A DNA stretch of 15,092 bases from Pseudidiomarina aestuarii (GTDB lineage: Bacteria; Pseudomonadota; Gammaproteobacteria; Enterobacterales; Alteromonadaceae). Made by a program: the position numbers and the translations under genes. The notes under the pieces are model-generated. The model had not been told where the DNA came from. It made no database searches and worked only from the letters and a program-made list of their open reading frames with translations. How positions within the stretch are numbered: position 1 is the first letter of the stretch; every line of letters begins with the position of its first letter. The stretch spans positions 1 through 15,092 of the forward strand of contig PYVG01000029.1 of assembly GCA_003030745.1 (NCBI GenBank), given 5' to 3'. Of this stretch, positions 1 through 8,126 are shown in pieces.

Positions 1-10
1 AGGGACATTC

Positions 11-202
11 ATGCTTGGTTTACAAATTATCGCCTTTCCACTCTTCGTACTTCTCTTTTCAGCAATTTGTGCTGCAATTGCCGCGAAACTGAGAAAAGTC
101 GGTGCTACACGATTCTTCTTTGTCGGTTTGCTATTACCTTTTATTGGAATTGTCCTCGCCTTGTTATGGCCGCAGCGCTTCGACATTCGTGTGAACGATT
201 AA
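11..202 (+). CDS. Small two-helix membrane protein, unknown function
   Basis: This 63-residue protein is not recognised. An AGGGA at 1-5 lies a few bases before the ATG and is a good ribosome binding site, which supports a real gene. Two hydrophobic segments are visible, about residues 4-25 and 34-53. They are separated by a short basic loop (KLRKVGATR), and the end is polar. The second half (FFVGLLLPFIGIVLALLW) resembles the small bacterial membrane proteins with a W/F-F-x-L-G-L-L-x-P-I-G pattern, but that is only a family-like impression. The base composition is more AT-rich than the core operon. It is followed 35 bp later by another small membrane protein on the same strand, so the two may be co-transcribed. 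No function can be assigned. Confidence 0.6.
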   Translation: MLGLQIIAFPLFVLLFSAICAAIAAKLRKVGATRFFFVGLLLPFIGIVLALLWPQRFDIRVND

Positions 203-237
203 CGTAGTATGTAGTTGAGTATATCTATGAGTAAACA

Positions 238-588
238 ATGCTGAAAATACTAGTCGGATACCTGTTAATAAACGTGTTCAGTATAGTGGTAAGAAATTTG
301 CCGCTAACTGCAGATGCTATCGAGGCCATCGGGTTGATAGCGCTACTGCAATTCCTCTTCTTTTTGCCCGTTTTACTGTTTTATTATTTGATTCTTAAAT
401 TCGTAAAAACAGATATTCAATTGCGACCCTGGCAGCAATTTTCATTGGGTGTCGTCGCCGGCATAGTCGAGTGGGTGATTTATGCATTTTGGTCAGACCC
501 GAGTGTCATTTTTAACATTGTCGCGACGACCGGTATTTTAGTTACGTTAAGTATTTCAATCTCTCAGGCCAATCAAGCCAAAACTTAA
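238..588 (+). CDS. Hypothetical integral membrane protein
   Basis: This 116-residue protein is strongly hydrophobic, with probable membrane segments near residues 3-18, 29-54, 68-84 and 89-106. It has a short polar C-terminus (QANQAKT) and no recognised motif. The ATG at 238 is preferred because the ATG at 228 reaches a stop after five codons. No strong Shine-Dalgarno is visible, only a GAG near 228-232. The stop codon (586-588) overlaps the stop of the convergent queG chimera (585-587). With the preceding small membrane gene it forms an AT-richer pair unlike the housekeeping operon. The pair may have been the original 3' neighbours of the GGDEF gene whose tail is now fused to queG (inference). 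Confidence 0.55.
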   Translation: MLKILVGYLLINVFSIVVRNLPLTADAIEAIGLIALLQFLFFLPVLLFYYLILKFVKTDIQLRPWQQFSLGVVAGIVEWVIYAFWSDPSVIFNIVATTGILVTLSISISQANQAKT

Positions 589-1436
589 GCTTGTACTTGG
601 TTGCGGCCTTGACGTTTGGCTTCGTAGAGGAGCTGATCGACTCGACCGAGAATGGCGTCTGAGGTGTGATGGGCGTAACGATTCCATGGGCAGATCAACT
701 GGCAATCGTCACAACCGTATATACGATTACCAATGAGCGGTCGGAATTCTTCTGGGATCGAATTCTTCAGTTCAATGGTGAGATACGAAATGCAACGTCG
801 TGCATCGAGCACGTAAGGCTCGACAATCGCTTGGGTTGGGCAGATGGTCATGCACGCTTTGCAGGTGCCACATTTTTCTTCGACCGGCTGATCAACGGGT
901 AATGGTAAGTTGACCAGAAGCTCGCCGAGGAAAAACCAAGAACCACCATTTTCATCGAGTACTAAGGTGTGTTTGCCGGTCCAACCGAGCCCAGCTTTGA
1001 CGGCTAATGGCCGTTCCATAATTGGCGCCGAGTCTACAAAAGGACGGAAATCGAGATCCGCGCATGCTGCTTGAATCCGCTCGCCCAATTGTTTTAGGCG
1101 CTTGCGCATGACTTTGTGATAGTCACGGCCGAGTGCGTAGCGGCTGATATAGCCAAGTCGCGGATTTTTTAGGGTGCGTGCAAAGCCAGCTTCTGCGGGG
1201 AGGTAATTCATGCGCACTGAAATGGCGCGAACCGCGCCAGGGTGTAATTGGTCTGGATTCGCTCGCAGCTCGCGATGGCGCTCCATGTAGTCCATTTCAC
1301 CATGCATCCCGGCATCGAGCCAGCGCTGTAATGCCTCTTGCTCAGCTGCAAGATCGAGGTCTGTAATGCCGACTTTCTGAAAGCCTAATTCGGCACCCCA
1401 CTGCTTAATATCTGCAGCCAATTGATGAAAATCCAT
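585..1436 (-). CDS. queG: Epoxyqueuosine reductase, C-terminally truncated and carrying a GGDEF-like tail
   Basis: QueG is the cobalamin- and Fe-S-dependent reductase of the last queuosine step (epoxyqueuosine to Q34 in GUN-anticodon tRNAs). The 283-residue reading from ATG 1436 has the N-terminal cobalamin-binding region and the catalytic-acid motif VDSAPIMERP with Asp135. It also has eight cysteines for two 4Fe-4S clusters: 189, 192, 195, 199 and 215, 242, 245, 249 (CGTCKACMTICP and GCDDCQLICPWN). Family members run to about 350-385 residues and continue after CPWN into a HEAT-like tRNA-binding region. Here that is absent. After residue ~258 the protein ends with VDQLLYEAKRQGRNQV, which fits the C-terminal helix of GGDEF domains. 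An upstream GTG at 1472 would add 12 unconvincing residues, so ATG 1436 is chosen. The gene is divergent from nnrD, as in E. coli. Activity is uncertain, and it may be a pseudogene. Confidence 0.88.
   Translation of the reverse strand: MDFHQLAADIKQWGAELGFQKVGITDLDLAAEQEALQRWLDAGMHGEMDYMERHRELRANPDQLHPGAVRAISVRMNYLPAEAGFARTLKNPRLGYISRYALGRDYHKVMRKRLKQLGERIQAACADLDFRPFVDSAPIMERPLAVKAGLGWTGKHTLVLDENGGSWFFLGELLVNLPLPVDQPVEEKCGTCKACMTICPTQAIVEPYVLDARRCISYLTIELKNSIPEEFRPLIGNRIYGCDDCQLICPWNRYAHHTSDAILGRVDQLLYEAKRQGRNQVQA
588..662 (-). other. Relic of a GGDEF-domain 3' end fused in frame to queG
   Basis: These codons (residues 259-283 of the queG reading) encode SDAILGRVDQLL followed by YEAKRQGRNQVQA. 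GGDEF domains typically end with a pattern close to L-x-x-A-D-x-A-L-Y-x-A-K-x-x-G-R-N-x-V, and nearly every conserved position is met. QueG proteins normally continue from CPWN-x-Y/F-A with a T-x-x-x-F-x-P-R stretch and a HEAT-like region, which is not seen. The joint therefore lies around 655-670. No other part of a GGDEF gene is present in the window. The identification rests on recalled family consensus, not on a search. Confidence 0.75.
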
Positions 1437-1530
1437 AGCATTACGCTTAAGCTTAACCAAACATGATTGCACTATAACATAGCCTATTCGGAACGCGATC
1501 TACTGGCGCGTCGGCCGCTAATAGGCAACG
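1437..1530. promoter_or_regulatory. Divergent queG / nnrD intergenic region with promoter-like AT patch
   Basis: This 94-bp gap separates the two divergent genes and must hold both promoters if the operons start here. A TATAAC at 1473-1478 (plus strand) and a TATAGT on the minus strand (complement of 1471-1476) are the only good -10-like hexamers. Neither has a convincing -35 at 16-18 bp. Because the minus-strand -10 would place transcription start near 1464, it also argues against the GTG at 1472 as the queG start. The assignment is tentative. Confidence 0.3.
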
Positions 1531-3072
1531 GTGACTAAAATGAATCGGGACAATGTCTACACCACGGCGACTATTCGATCCGGTGAACTCGCGGCAGCAG
1601 AAGCCTGTGGCTTGGATGCGAAACAGTTGATGCAACGAGCGGCACAAGCCTGCGTACAGAAGTTACAACAGGTGTGTCCAGCGCCGGCGCGAATCTTGGT
1701 ATTATGTGGCCCCGGTAACAATGGTGGGGATGCCTGGTTTGTCGCTCGCTACGCCCAACAAGCGCATTATCAGGTCACCGTAGTCGCAGCCCAACCCAAA
1801 AGCGAATTAGCCAAGCAGGCCGCAGCGGCTTGGCGTGAAGCTGACGGACGAGTCATCGATTTAGCCGAAACGCTATCCGTGAATGAAGTTGATTGGGTTG
1901 TCGATGGGTTATTGGGTAACGGTGTGAGCCGTGAAGTAAGTGGTCACTATCGGCGTTGGATAGAAACGCTAAATCAGTCCGCCGTTCCAGTACTGAGTAT
2001 AGATATTCCCAGTGGTCTCGATAGCGATAGTGGTCAACCGCAGGGTTTGGCTGTGCGAGCGCGAGACACCGTCACCATGATCGCGTGGAAGCCGGGATTG
2101 CTGACTGGCGAAGCCGTGGATTATGTTGGCCACTTAACTCTTGCTGACCTTGATGTTGGTCGTGCGTTTGAACAGCAGCAATCACGCTTAGGACATATCC
2201 TCACCGATGCCATTGCCGAGCGGCTATTGCAAGTTTCTGGAACTGACTCAGCAGTGCATCCAAATAAAGTCAGTCAGCAGAATGTTCACAAGGGGACCTT
2301 TGGCCATATTGTGATTGTTGGCGGTGGTCCGGGTATGGCGGGTGCTGCTATTTTGGCTGGACAGGCGGCACTGCGTTCTGGTGCAGGTAAGGTCAGCGTT
2401 TTATGTCATCCTGATTCACGCGCCATTATTGCTCAAGCACAACCAGAACTGATGGTCGAATCGTTTGCTGAAGGCCGTCATCGTCTCGAGCAAGCTAATG
2501 TTGTTGCAGTGGGTCCGGGTTTGGGCTTTAAGCCTGAAAACGCGTGGGCTCATGACACTTGGCGAGAGGTCATGTCACATTGTGTTGAGCGCAATGTGCC
2601 GATGGTAATTGATGCCGACGGCCTCAATTGGTTGGCGCATGCAGACCAGTGCTCACAGCCCTTGCCGCAGCATACGGTGCTGACGCCACATCCCGCTGAA
2701 GCAGCACGGCTATTGGGATGCAGTGCAGCGGTAATTCAAAATGACCGCGTTCAAGCGATTCAACAATTGGTTGAGAACTTTTCCGCGACCGTCGTGCTCA
2801 AAGGAGCAGGTACGTTAGTGGCGGCGCCACAACAATCGTTGTGGTTTTGCCGGCGCGGCAGTTCAGCGCTCGCAACGGCTGGAACCGGTGATGTTTTAAC
2901 CGGAGTTATAGCAACATTACTGGTGGGACGAACCCCAGTAGAAGCGGCAGCAGCGGCAGTTTGGTTGCATGCGCGAGCGGGAGAAATAGCTGCGTTGGAC
3001 GGCGAGCGTGGTACACTAGCCAGCGATTTATTACCGATTATTCGGCAACTACGCAACGCGCCCAACTATTAA
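1531..3072 (+). CDS. nnrD: Bifunctional NAD(P)H-hydrate epimerase / ADP-dependent NAD(P)H-hydrate dehydratase
   Basis: This 513-residue metabolite-repair enzyme (YjeF type, also called nnr) epimerises and dehydrates damaged NAD(P)H hydrates. The N-terminal YjeF_N (epimerase) domain covers about residues 10-220, with the nucleotide-binding CGPGNNGGDAW motif at 59-69 and IDIPSGLD at 157-164. The C-terminal ribokinase-like dehydratase domain starts near HKGTFGH (253-259). It shows VGPGLG at 327-332, TPHPAE at 385-390 and the catalytic AGTGDVL with Asp454. Length fits the family (E. coli about 515). The start is ambiguous: GTG 1531 has an AGG five bases upstream, and ATG 1540 is three codons in. 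It leads the operon and is divergent from queG. Its last codons and stop lie inside the 7-bp periodic repeat at 3063-3104. Confidence 0.95.
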   Translation: MTKMNRDNVYTTATIRSGELAAAEACGLDAKQLMQRAAQACVQKLQQVCPAPARILVLCGPGNNGGDAWFVARYAQQAHYQVTVVAAQPKSELAKQAAAAWREADGRVIDLAETLSVNEVDWVVDGLLGNGVSREVSGHYRRWIETLNQSAVPVLSIDIPSGLDSDSGQPQGLAVRARDTVTMIAWKPGLLTGEAVDYVGHLTLADLDVGRAFEQQQSRLGHILTDAIAERLLQVSGTDSAVHPNKVSQQNVHKGTFGHIVIVGGGPGMAGAAILAGQAALRSGAGKVSVLCHPDSRAIIAQAQPELMVESFAEGRHRLEQANVVAVGPGLGFKPENAWAHDTWREVMSHCVERNVPMVIDADGLNWLAHADQCSQPLPQHTVLTPHPAEAARLLGCSAAVIQNDRVQAIQQLVENFSATVVLKGAGTLVAAPQQSLWFCRRGSSALATAGTGDVLTGVIATLLVGRTPVEAAAAAVWLHARAGEIAALDGERGTLASDLLPIIRQLRNAPNY

Positions 3073-3104
3073 CTATTACCTGTTCACTATTAACTAGTAG
3101 CTAG
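3063..3104. repeat. Heptamer tandem repeat array 1 (six degenerate units)
   Basis: Six consecutive 7-bp units begin at 3063, 3070, 3077, 3084, 3091 and 3098. The consensus is TAACTAT; positions 4 (C) and 5 (T) are identical in all six, and the other positions vary mostly between two bases. The array contains the nnrD stop codon and ends just before the GTG start of tsaE, so its last unit lies next to the tsaE ribosome-binding region. The same unit family, in reverse complement, appears at 11555-11589 and 11637-11678. It resembles in style the short tandemly repeated repetitive heptamers described in other bacteria. No function is evident. Confidence 0.7.
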
Positions 3105-3116
3105 AGAATTATATTC

Positions 3117-3599
3117 GTGACCGATATAAAAACCTTTGCATTAGCCGATGAGGCAGCCTTGTTGGCATTAGCTGGTCGGCTGGGTTCCAGCCTTGATCAG
3201 CAGGCAGCTGCCACAACTATTTATATGTACGGGGAATTAGGTGCTGGAAAGACCACATTTTCACGTGGACTGATTCAGCAACTGGGTCATGACGGCAAGG
3301 TAAAGAGCCCAACCTACACTCTCGTGGAAAGCTACGAGTTACCGAATTGGACCGTGCATCACTTCGACTTGTATCGGCTTGCAGACCCAGAAGAACTTGA
3401 ATTTATGGGCATTCGCGATTACCTTTCGGAAGAAGGCTCAAAAAATACACTGATAGTGGCAGAGTGGCCGCAACGCGGTTTCGGTTATCTTCCTGCCGCC
3501 GATATAACGATAACAATTGATTTTGCGGGTACCGCACGATCGTTGACAATAAAAGCGCTAACCAACAGAGGTAAGGAATTACTTCTTACCTTGAACTGA
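3117..3599 (+). CDS. tsaE: tRNA threonylcarbamoyladenosine biosynthesis ATPase TsaE
   Basis: TsaE (YjeE) is the ATPase that, with TsaB and TsaD, transfers threonylcarbamoyl to A37 of tRNAs reading ANN codons. The 160-residue protein has the Walker A GELGAGKT at 39-46, the family motif KSPTYTLVE at 63-71 and HFDLYRL at 82-88. These are followed by DPEELEFMG (90-98) and the AEWPQ motif near 115-119. Length matches the family (about 153-160). The start is GTG 3117; the only Shine-Dalgarno candidate is the weak AGAGA at 3103-3107, partly provided by the heptamer array. It lies 44 bp after nnrD and 11 bp before amiB, in the usual gammaproteobacterial order. Confidence 0.96.
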   Translation: MTDIKTFALADEAALLALAGRLGSSLDQQAAATTIYMYGELGAGKTTFSRGLIQQLGHDGKVKSPTYTLVESYELPNWTVHHFDLYRLADPEELEFMGIRDYLSEEGSKNTLIVAEWPQRGFGYLPAADITITIDFAGTARSLTIKALTNRGKELLLTLN

Positions 3600-3610
3600 A
3601 AGATGTTGTG

Positions 3611-4936
3611 ATGAAACAGTGGATTCTGGGGATTATGAGCCTGGTCGTTGTAGTATTTTCTACAGCGGTCCAAGCCAATGCGAATACTATCGAAAACGTG
3701 CGTGTCTGGCCTGCGCCAGATAATACGCGTGTAGTTTTCGATATGGCGTCGACGCCAGAATTTAGCTATTTCACCATCTACGATAATTTGCCCTACCGAT
3801 TAGTCATCGACTTCGAGAATACAGGCCGTCAGGTCGATTTAACCAAGGTGAAAGTCGACTCTTTGCTGATTCAGAAATTGCGGACCAGTACTCCAAAAAG
3901 TAAATCGAGCACCCGCATTGTGTTTGAGTTGACCGAGAAGGTCGACCCGCAAGTGTTTGCGCTGGCAGCCAACGATACCTATGGCGAACGACTCGTTGTC
4001 GATCTACCCGGACGGTCGATTGAGCGTAGCGGCCCTGCGTTAAGCGCAAGTCAATTACAAGAACGCAAGGTCACCATTGCTATTGATGCAGGCCATGGTG
4101 GTGATGACCCGGGCTCTATCGGGCCATCCGGCACCTACGAAAAAAATGTGGTCCTCAAAATCGCTCGCGCTTTGGCTGACGTCATCAATGCGGACCCCGC
4201 GATGCAAGCTTATTTGGTGCGTACGGATGACTATTATCTGAAGCATCTCACGCGGGTACGCAAGGCCGAGCAAGTGAAGGCTGATATGTTCTTATCAATT
4301 CATGCGGACGCATTTACCTCGCCACAGCCGCGAGGCGGTTCGGTTTGGGTCCTGTCGAATCGGCGTGCTAATAACGAAATGGGACGCTTGTTAGAGAATA
4401 AAGAACGGCTGTCTGAGGTGCTGGGTGGTGTTGATGTCAGCGCGTCGAGTGATGACAGCAGCAGCTATTTGAGTGAAACGCTGATTTCTATGTCTATGGA
4501 CCATGCAATGGCGAGCGGTTATGAGGCGGCTACAGAGATCATTGATGAAATGGAGCGCGTCACCAAGATGCATAAAACCAAGCCGCAGCATGCGAGCTTG
4601 GCGGTTTTGACCTCGGCGAATATCCCGTCCATGTTAGTGGAAACGGGATTCATCTCGAATCCCACCGAAGAACAATTGTTGCTCAGCAACAAGCATCAAC
4701 AACAGTTGGCGCGAGCTATTTATCAGGGCGTGCGTCGTTATTTCACGCGGAAACCACCCGATGGAACCTATTTCGCAACAAATCGCGCAGCACGGCATGT
4801 GGTCAAGTCGGGAGAGTCGCTTTCAGTACTCGCACAACGCTATAATACTAGTGTGAACGCGATAAAAGAGCGCAATAACTTACGTAGTAATGTGCTGAAA
4901 ATCGGTCAAGTACTCGAAATTCCATCAGCACCATAG
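3611..4936 (+). CDS. amiB: N-acetylmuramoyl-L-alanine amidase AmiB (periplasmic, septal)
   Basis: This zinc amidase cuts the amide bond between N-acetylmuramic acid and the stem peptide to split septal peptidoglycan. In enterics it is activated by EnvC. The 441-residue precursor has a Sec signal peptide (residues 1-22, probable cleavage after VQA) and an AMIN domain at about 28-130 for septal-ring targeting. The Amidase_3 domain at about 152-372 has DAGHGG with His162, Glu177 in YEKN, His231 in SIHAD and the catalytic VETGF with Glu344. A LysM domain covers about 396-438. The stretch between SVWVLS and MLVETGF is long and helix-rich, as expected for the autoinhibitory helix of AmiB-type enzymes. 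ATG 3611 is preferred over the adjacent GTG 3608. It lies 8 bp upstream of mutL. Confidence 0.95.
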   Translation: MKQWILGIMSLVVVVFSTAVQANANTIENVRVWPAPDNTRVVFDMASTPEFSYFTIYDNLPYRLVIDFENTGRQVDLTKVKVDSLLIQKLRTSTPKSKSSTRIVFELTEKVDPQVFALAANDTYGERLVVDLPGRSIERSGPALSASQLQERKVTIAIDAGHGGDDPGSIGPSGTYEKNVVLKIARALADVINADPAMQAYLVRTDDYYLKHLTRVRKAEQVKADMFLSIHADAFTSPQPRGGSVWVLSNRRANNEMGRLLENKERLSEVLGGVDVSASSDDSSSYLSETLISMSMDHAMASGYEAATEIIDEMERVTKMHKTKPQHASLAVLTSANIPSMLVETGFISNPTEEQLLLSNKHQQQLARAIYQGVRRYFTRKPPDGTYFATNRAARHVVKSGESLSVLAQRYNTSVNAIKERNNLRSNVLKIGQVLEIPSAP

Positions 4937-4944
4937 AGAACACC

Positions 4945-6750
4945 ATGCCTATTCAGTTACTGCCAGTCAGCCTTGCCAACCAAATTGCGGCAGGTGAGGT
5001 GATTGAGCGACCCGCCTCCGTGGTCAAAGAACTGGTCGAGAACAGTCTCGATTCAGGCGCTGATCAGATCATCATTGAAATTGAACAAGGCGGTCGTCGA
5101 CTGATTCGGATTCGTGACAATGGTAGCGGTATTCCGCGCGACGAATTAGCGCTCGCGTTAAGCCGGCATGCGACATCAAAAATCACCAGCTTGGCTGATC
5201 TCGAAGCGATTCTAAGTTTAGGTTTTCGCGGTGAAGCATTAGCCAGTATCAGTTCCGTTGCGCGTCTGACGTTAACTTCTAAGCCGGCTACGCAAGCCAC
5301 CGCCTGGGAAGCTTGGGTTGAAGGTCAGGATATGCGAGCAGAGTTAGCGCCCGCGAGTCATCCCACCGGCACTACGGTTACGGTAGAAGACCTGTTTTTC
5401 AATACCCCAGCCCGGCGCAAGTTTATGCGCACCGACAAAACTGAATTTGCACATATCGAGGAAGTGGTCAAGCGCATTGCCTTGGCGCGCTTCGATGTGA
5501 AATTCCAATTGCTGCACAATCAGAAACAAGTGCGATTGTATCCAGCCATCCGCGCTGAAGCGGATGCGACGCAACGCATCAGCTCGGTTTGTGGCAGCAG
5601 CTTTACTGACACCGCATTGCGAGTGGAGGAACAGGCGGGTTCCGTCAGCCTCAGTGGTTGGATAGCGCCGGTGCATGCTTGCCGTCATCAAGCCGATGTA
5701 CAGTATTTTTATGTCAATGGGCGCATGATGAAGGACCGCCTTCTGGCTCACGCTATTCGGCAAGCGTATGGCGAGAGTTTGCAGCAGGGTATTGGGGAGG
5801 AGCGCAGTCCAACCTATGTGCTGTATCTTGAACTGCCCGCACAAGATGTTGATGTGAATGTCCATCCTGCGAAACACGAAGTCCGTTTCCATCAAGCGCG
5901 TCAGATTCACGACTTTGTTTTGCATGGGTTGCGCAGTGCGCTTGCAACTGCCGATAGCACCCAAGAGGTGCCGCATGCCGCTGCGGAGCACCAGTATCAA
6001 GACGTCAATGCGCAAGTCTCTGCAGATTTTTTGCAGCAACAGGAACAACTCAAGCCTCGGCATGCCTCACCGTTACCCGGAATCATGAATGCGCCAGTGA
6101 AACCGTCCGCGACGGAATTGCGAGCCACCCAGCAGTTTTATTCGCAAGCATCAACAGCACCGCGATCGCCAGTGCCAGTAGGACCGCGAGCGGCAGTACT
6201 GGGTCAATGGCAAGTATTGAGCGTGGTGCAACAACGTATGGCGCTATTACAACAACAAGATAGCGCAACCCAACCTCTGTTCTTATTGGATTTACAGCAG
6301 GTTCAACAACATTGCATTGCTGGCCAATTGGCACAGCAGTGGACCACAGGACTTGCGGGTCAGCCGCTGCTGATTCCGGTGCAACTGACCGATGCAAAAA
6401 TCTTGGCCATGATTGGTGAACTGGAAGGAAATTCGCTAGCCAGACTCGGCGTGCAACTTGAGTCAACGCGGCAACAAGTCATTATCAAACAAGTGCCAGC
6501 AGCCTTGCGACAATCGGACGTGAGTCAAAGTATTCCGTATCTGATTCGGACCCTAGCCGAGCAGGCTGGCGCGGAGTCGGATTTACCGCAAAGTTTTTGG
6601 CTCTGGCTTGCCACTCATATGGTGCAACGCGAATACAGCGTCACTCAAGCTGAGCATTGGCTGACGAGTTGGCAGCAACAACTCGCCGCAGCGCCAACGT
6701 TCTTGACGCCTGTGCAATTGCCGACCTTGCCACCGGCGGTGCGCTCATGA
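4945..6750 (+). CDS. mutL: DNA mismatch repair protein MutL
   Basis: MutL is the GHKL ATPase that links MutS mismatch recognition to MutH and UvrD. The 601-residue protein has motif I around residues 13-40 ([10 protein letters not shown], then [12 protein letters not shown] with Glu29 and Asn33). It also has RDNGSGI with Asp58 at 57-63, HATSKI at 75-80, GFRGEAL at 93-99 and a GTT...[11 protein letters not shown] segment near 150. Residues about 335-420 form a Q/A/P-rich linker, and the C-terminus is the dimerisation domain. The DQHAxxE endonuclease motif is not seen, consistent with MutH-dependent gammaproteobacterial MutL. It starts 8 bp after amiB. Its stop overlaps the miaA start (ATGA, 6747-6750), implying translational coupling. 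Confidence 0.97.
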   Translation: MPIQLLPVSLANQIAAGEVIERPASVVKELVENSLDSGADQIIIEIEQGGRRLIRIRDNGSGIPRDELALALSRHATSKITSLADLEAILSLGFRGEALASISSVARLTLTSKPATQATAWEAWVEGQDMRAELAPASHPTGTTVTVEDLFFNTPARRKFMRTDKTEFAHIEEVVKRIALARFDVKFQLLHNQKQVRLYPAIRAEADATQRISSVCGSSFTDTALRVEEQAGSVSLSGWIAPVHACRHQADVQYFYVNGRMMKDRLLAHAIRQAYGESLQQGIGEERSPTYVLYLELPAQDVDVNVHPAKHEVRFHQARQIHDFVLHGLRSALATADSTQEVPHAAAEHQYQDVNAQVSADFLQQQEQLKPRHASPLPGIMNAPVKPSATELRATQQFYSQASTAPRSPVPVGPRAAVLGQWQVLSVVQQRMALLQQQDSATQPLFLLDLQQVQQHCIAGQLAQQWTTGLAGQPLLIPVQLTDAKILAMIGELEGNSLARLGVQLESTRQQVIIKQVPAALRQSDVSQSIPYLIRTLAEQAGAESDLPQSFWLWLATHMVQREYSVTQAEHWLTSWQQQLAAAPTFLTPVQLPTLPPAVRS

Positions 6751-7682
6751 AGCCTCATGTGATTTGCCTCTATGGTCCTACTGCGGCAGGAAAGACTGGG
6801 CTCGCGATTGAGCTCACGAAGCGATTGCCGTGTGACATCATTTCCGTCGACTCGGCTTTAATTTATCGCGGTATGGATATTGGCACCGCCAAACCAACCG
6901 CAGCCGAACTAGCGCAAGCACCGCATCGTTTGATCGATATTTGTGACCCAGCGCAGGCTTATTCGGCAGCCGAATTTGCCCGCGATGCAAAGCGAGAGAT
7001 CGACGCGATCATCGCCGCTGGACGCATCCCACTGTTGGTCGGTGGAACCATGCTGTATTTCAAAGCGTTGCTCGAGGGAATGTCGAAGTTACCGAGTTCG
7101 AAGCCGCAACTGCGGGCAGCGTTGCAGCGACGTTTGGAACAAGAAGGTGCGACGGTCTTGCATCAGGAATTGCAAGACATTGACCCGGTGAGCGCAGAAC
7201 GGATTCATCCGCACGACCCACAACGTTTATTGCGTGCGTTGGAAGTGTATCAAAGCACGGGTCAATCACTGACAGCACTCACGCAAGAGCGCCACGGCGC
7301 GCTCACGTATCCTGTCTTGCAACTCGCAGTGGCACCGCGTGAGCGCTCAACCTTACACCAGCGCATCGAACAACGTTTTCGCATCATGGTGGAACAAGGC
7401 CTCATTGCTGAGGTCGAACAACTGAGACTGAGGTCTGATTTACATCTTGATTTACCTGCTTTACGTTGTGTTGGTTATCGGCAAGTTTGGCAGTATCTCG
7501 ATGGCGACTTTGGTTGGGATGAAATGATAGACCGCGGCATCTTTGCCACTCGGCAACTGGCTAAACGACAACTTACATGGTTGCGAAAATGGCCCAAAGT
7601 GCAGTGGTTTGATAGTGAAGCCGATGATCTGATTGAACAAGCGTTCGCGTATTGTCAGACAGAGCCGTACAGCTTTACCTAA
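6747..7682 (+). CDS. miaA: tRNA dimethylallyltransferase MiaA
   Basis: MiaA transfers the dimethylallyl group to N6 of A37 in tRNAs that read UNN codons. The 311-residue protein carries the P-loop GPTAAGKT at 10-17, the catalytic Asp35 in [14 protein letters not shown] and a TAKPT at 47-51. VGGTMLY is at 98-104, with Thr101. Family length is about 300-316. The reading frame is open further upstream, but ATG 6747 is chosen because the protein family begins about ten residues before the P-loop and the ATGA overlap with mutL is a normal coupling arrangement. It is followed by a 170-bp gap before hfq. Confidence 0.96.
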   Translation: MKPHVICLYGPTAAGKTGLAIELTKRLPCDIISVDSALIYRGMDIGTAKPTAAELAQAPHRLIDICDPAQAYSAAEFARDAKREIDAIIAAGRIPLLVGGTMLYFKALLEGMSKLPSSKPQLRAALQRRLEQEGATVLHQELQDIDPVSAERIHPHDPQRLLRALEVYQSTGQSLTALTQERHGALTYPVLQLAVAPRERSTLHQRIEQRFRIMVEQGLIAEVEQLRLRSDLHLDLPALRCVGYRQVWQYLDGDFGWDEMIDRGIFATRQLAKRQLTWLRKWPKVQWFDSEADDLIEQAFAYCQTEPYSFT

Positions 7683-7689
7683 TCCTTAC

Positions 7690-7718
7690 CTTGAAAAGAG
7701 CCAAATCAGCCCTATATT
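7690..7718 (+). promoter_or_regulatory. Candidate hfq promoter, compatible with sigma70 and sigma32
   Basis: TTGAAA at 7691-7696 and TATATT at 7713-7718, spaced 16 bp, form a good sigma70 promoter (five of six matches in each box). The same place reads CTTGAAA (7690-7696), 13 bp, then CCCTATAT (7710-7717), close to the heat-shock sigma32 pattern CTTGAAA-N13-17-CCCCATNT. E. coli hfq is known to have heat-shock promoters upstream. The site lies 8 bp after miaA and about 135 bp before the hfq start, so it would give a leader of roughly 125 nt. Which sigma factor uses it cannot be decided from sequence. Confidence 0.5.
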
Positions 7719-7798
7719 CAAGTCATTGGACAATTAATTCATGTTGACAGGCTGTTAATTTCGACGGCATGTTCTATATTTAATGTGGCTGGCAATGA

Positions 7799-8104
<306 letters not shown>

Positions 8105-8126
8105 TTGAAAGAGGAGTAGCGATAGC

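Noticed and set aside
1437..1472. GTG start for queG at 1472
   Set aside because: The 12 extra residues do not look like the QueG N-terminus, and the likely minus-strand -10 would lie on top of that codon. ATG 1436 fits better.
5344..6063. 239-codon minus-strand ORF opposite mutL
   Set aside because: It is fully antisense to well-conserved MutL codons, and its translation shows no recognisable protein pattern. It is a shadow frame.
7744..7749. Perfect TTGACA upstream of hfq
   Set aside because: No acceptable -10 lies 16-18 bp downstream (GCATGT at 17 and CATGTT at 18). The TATATT at 7775-7780 is 25 bp away, so I did not call a promoter here.
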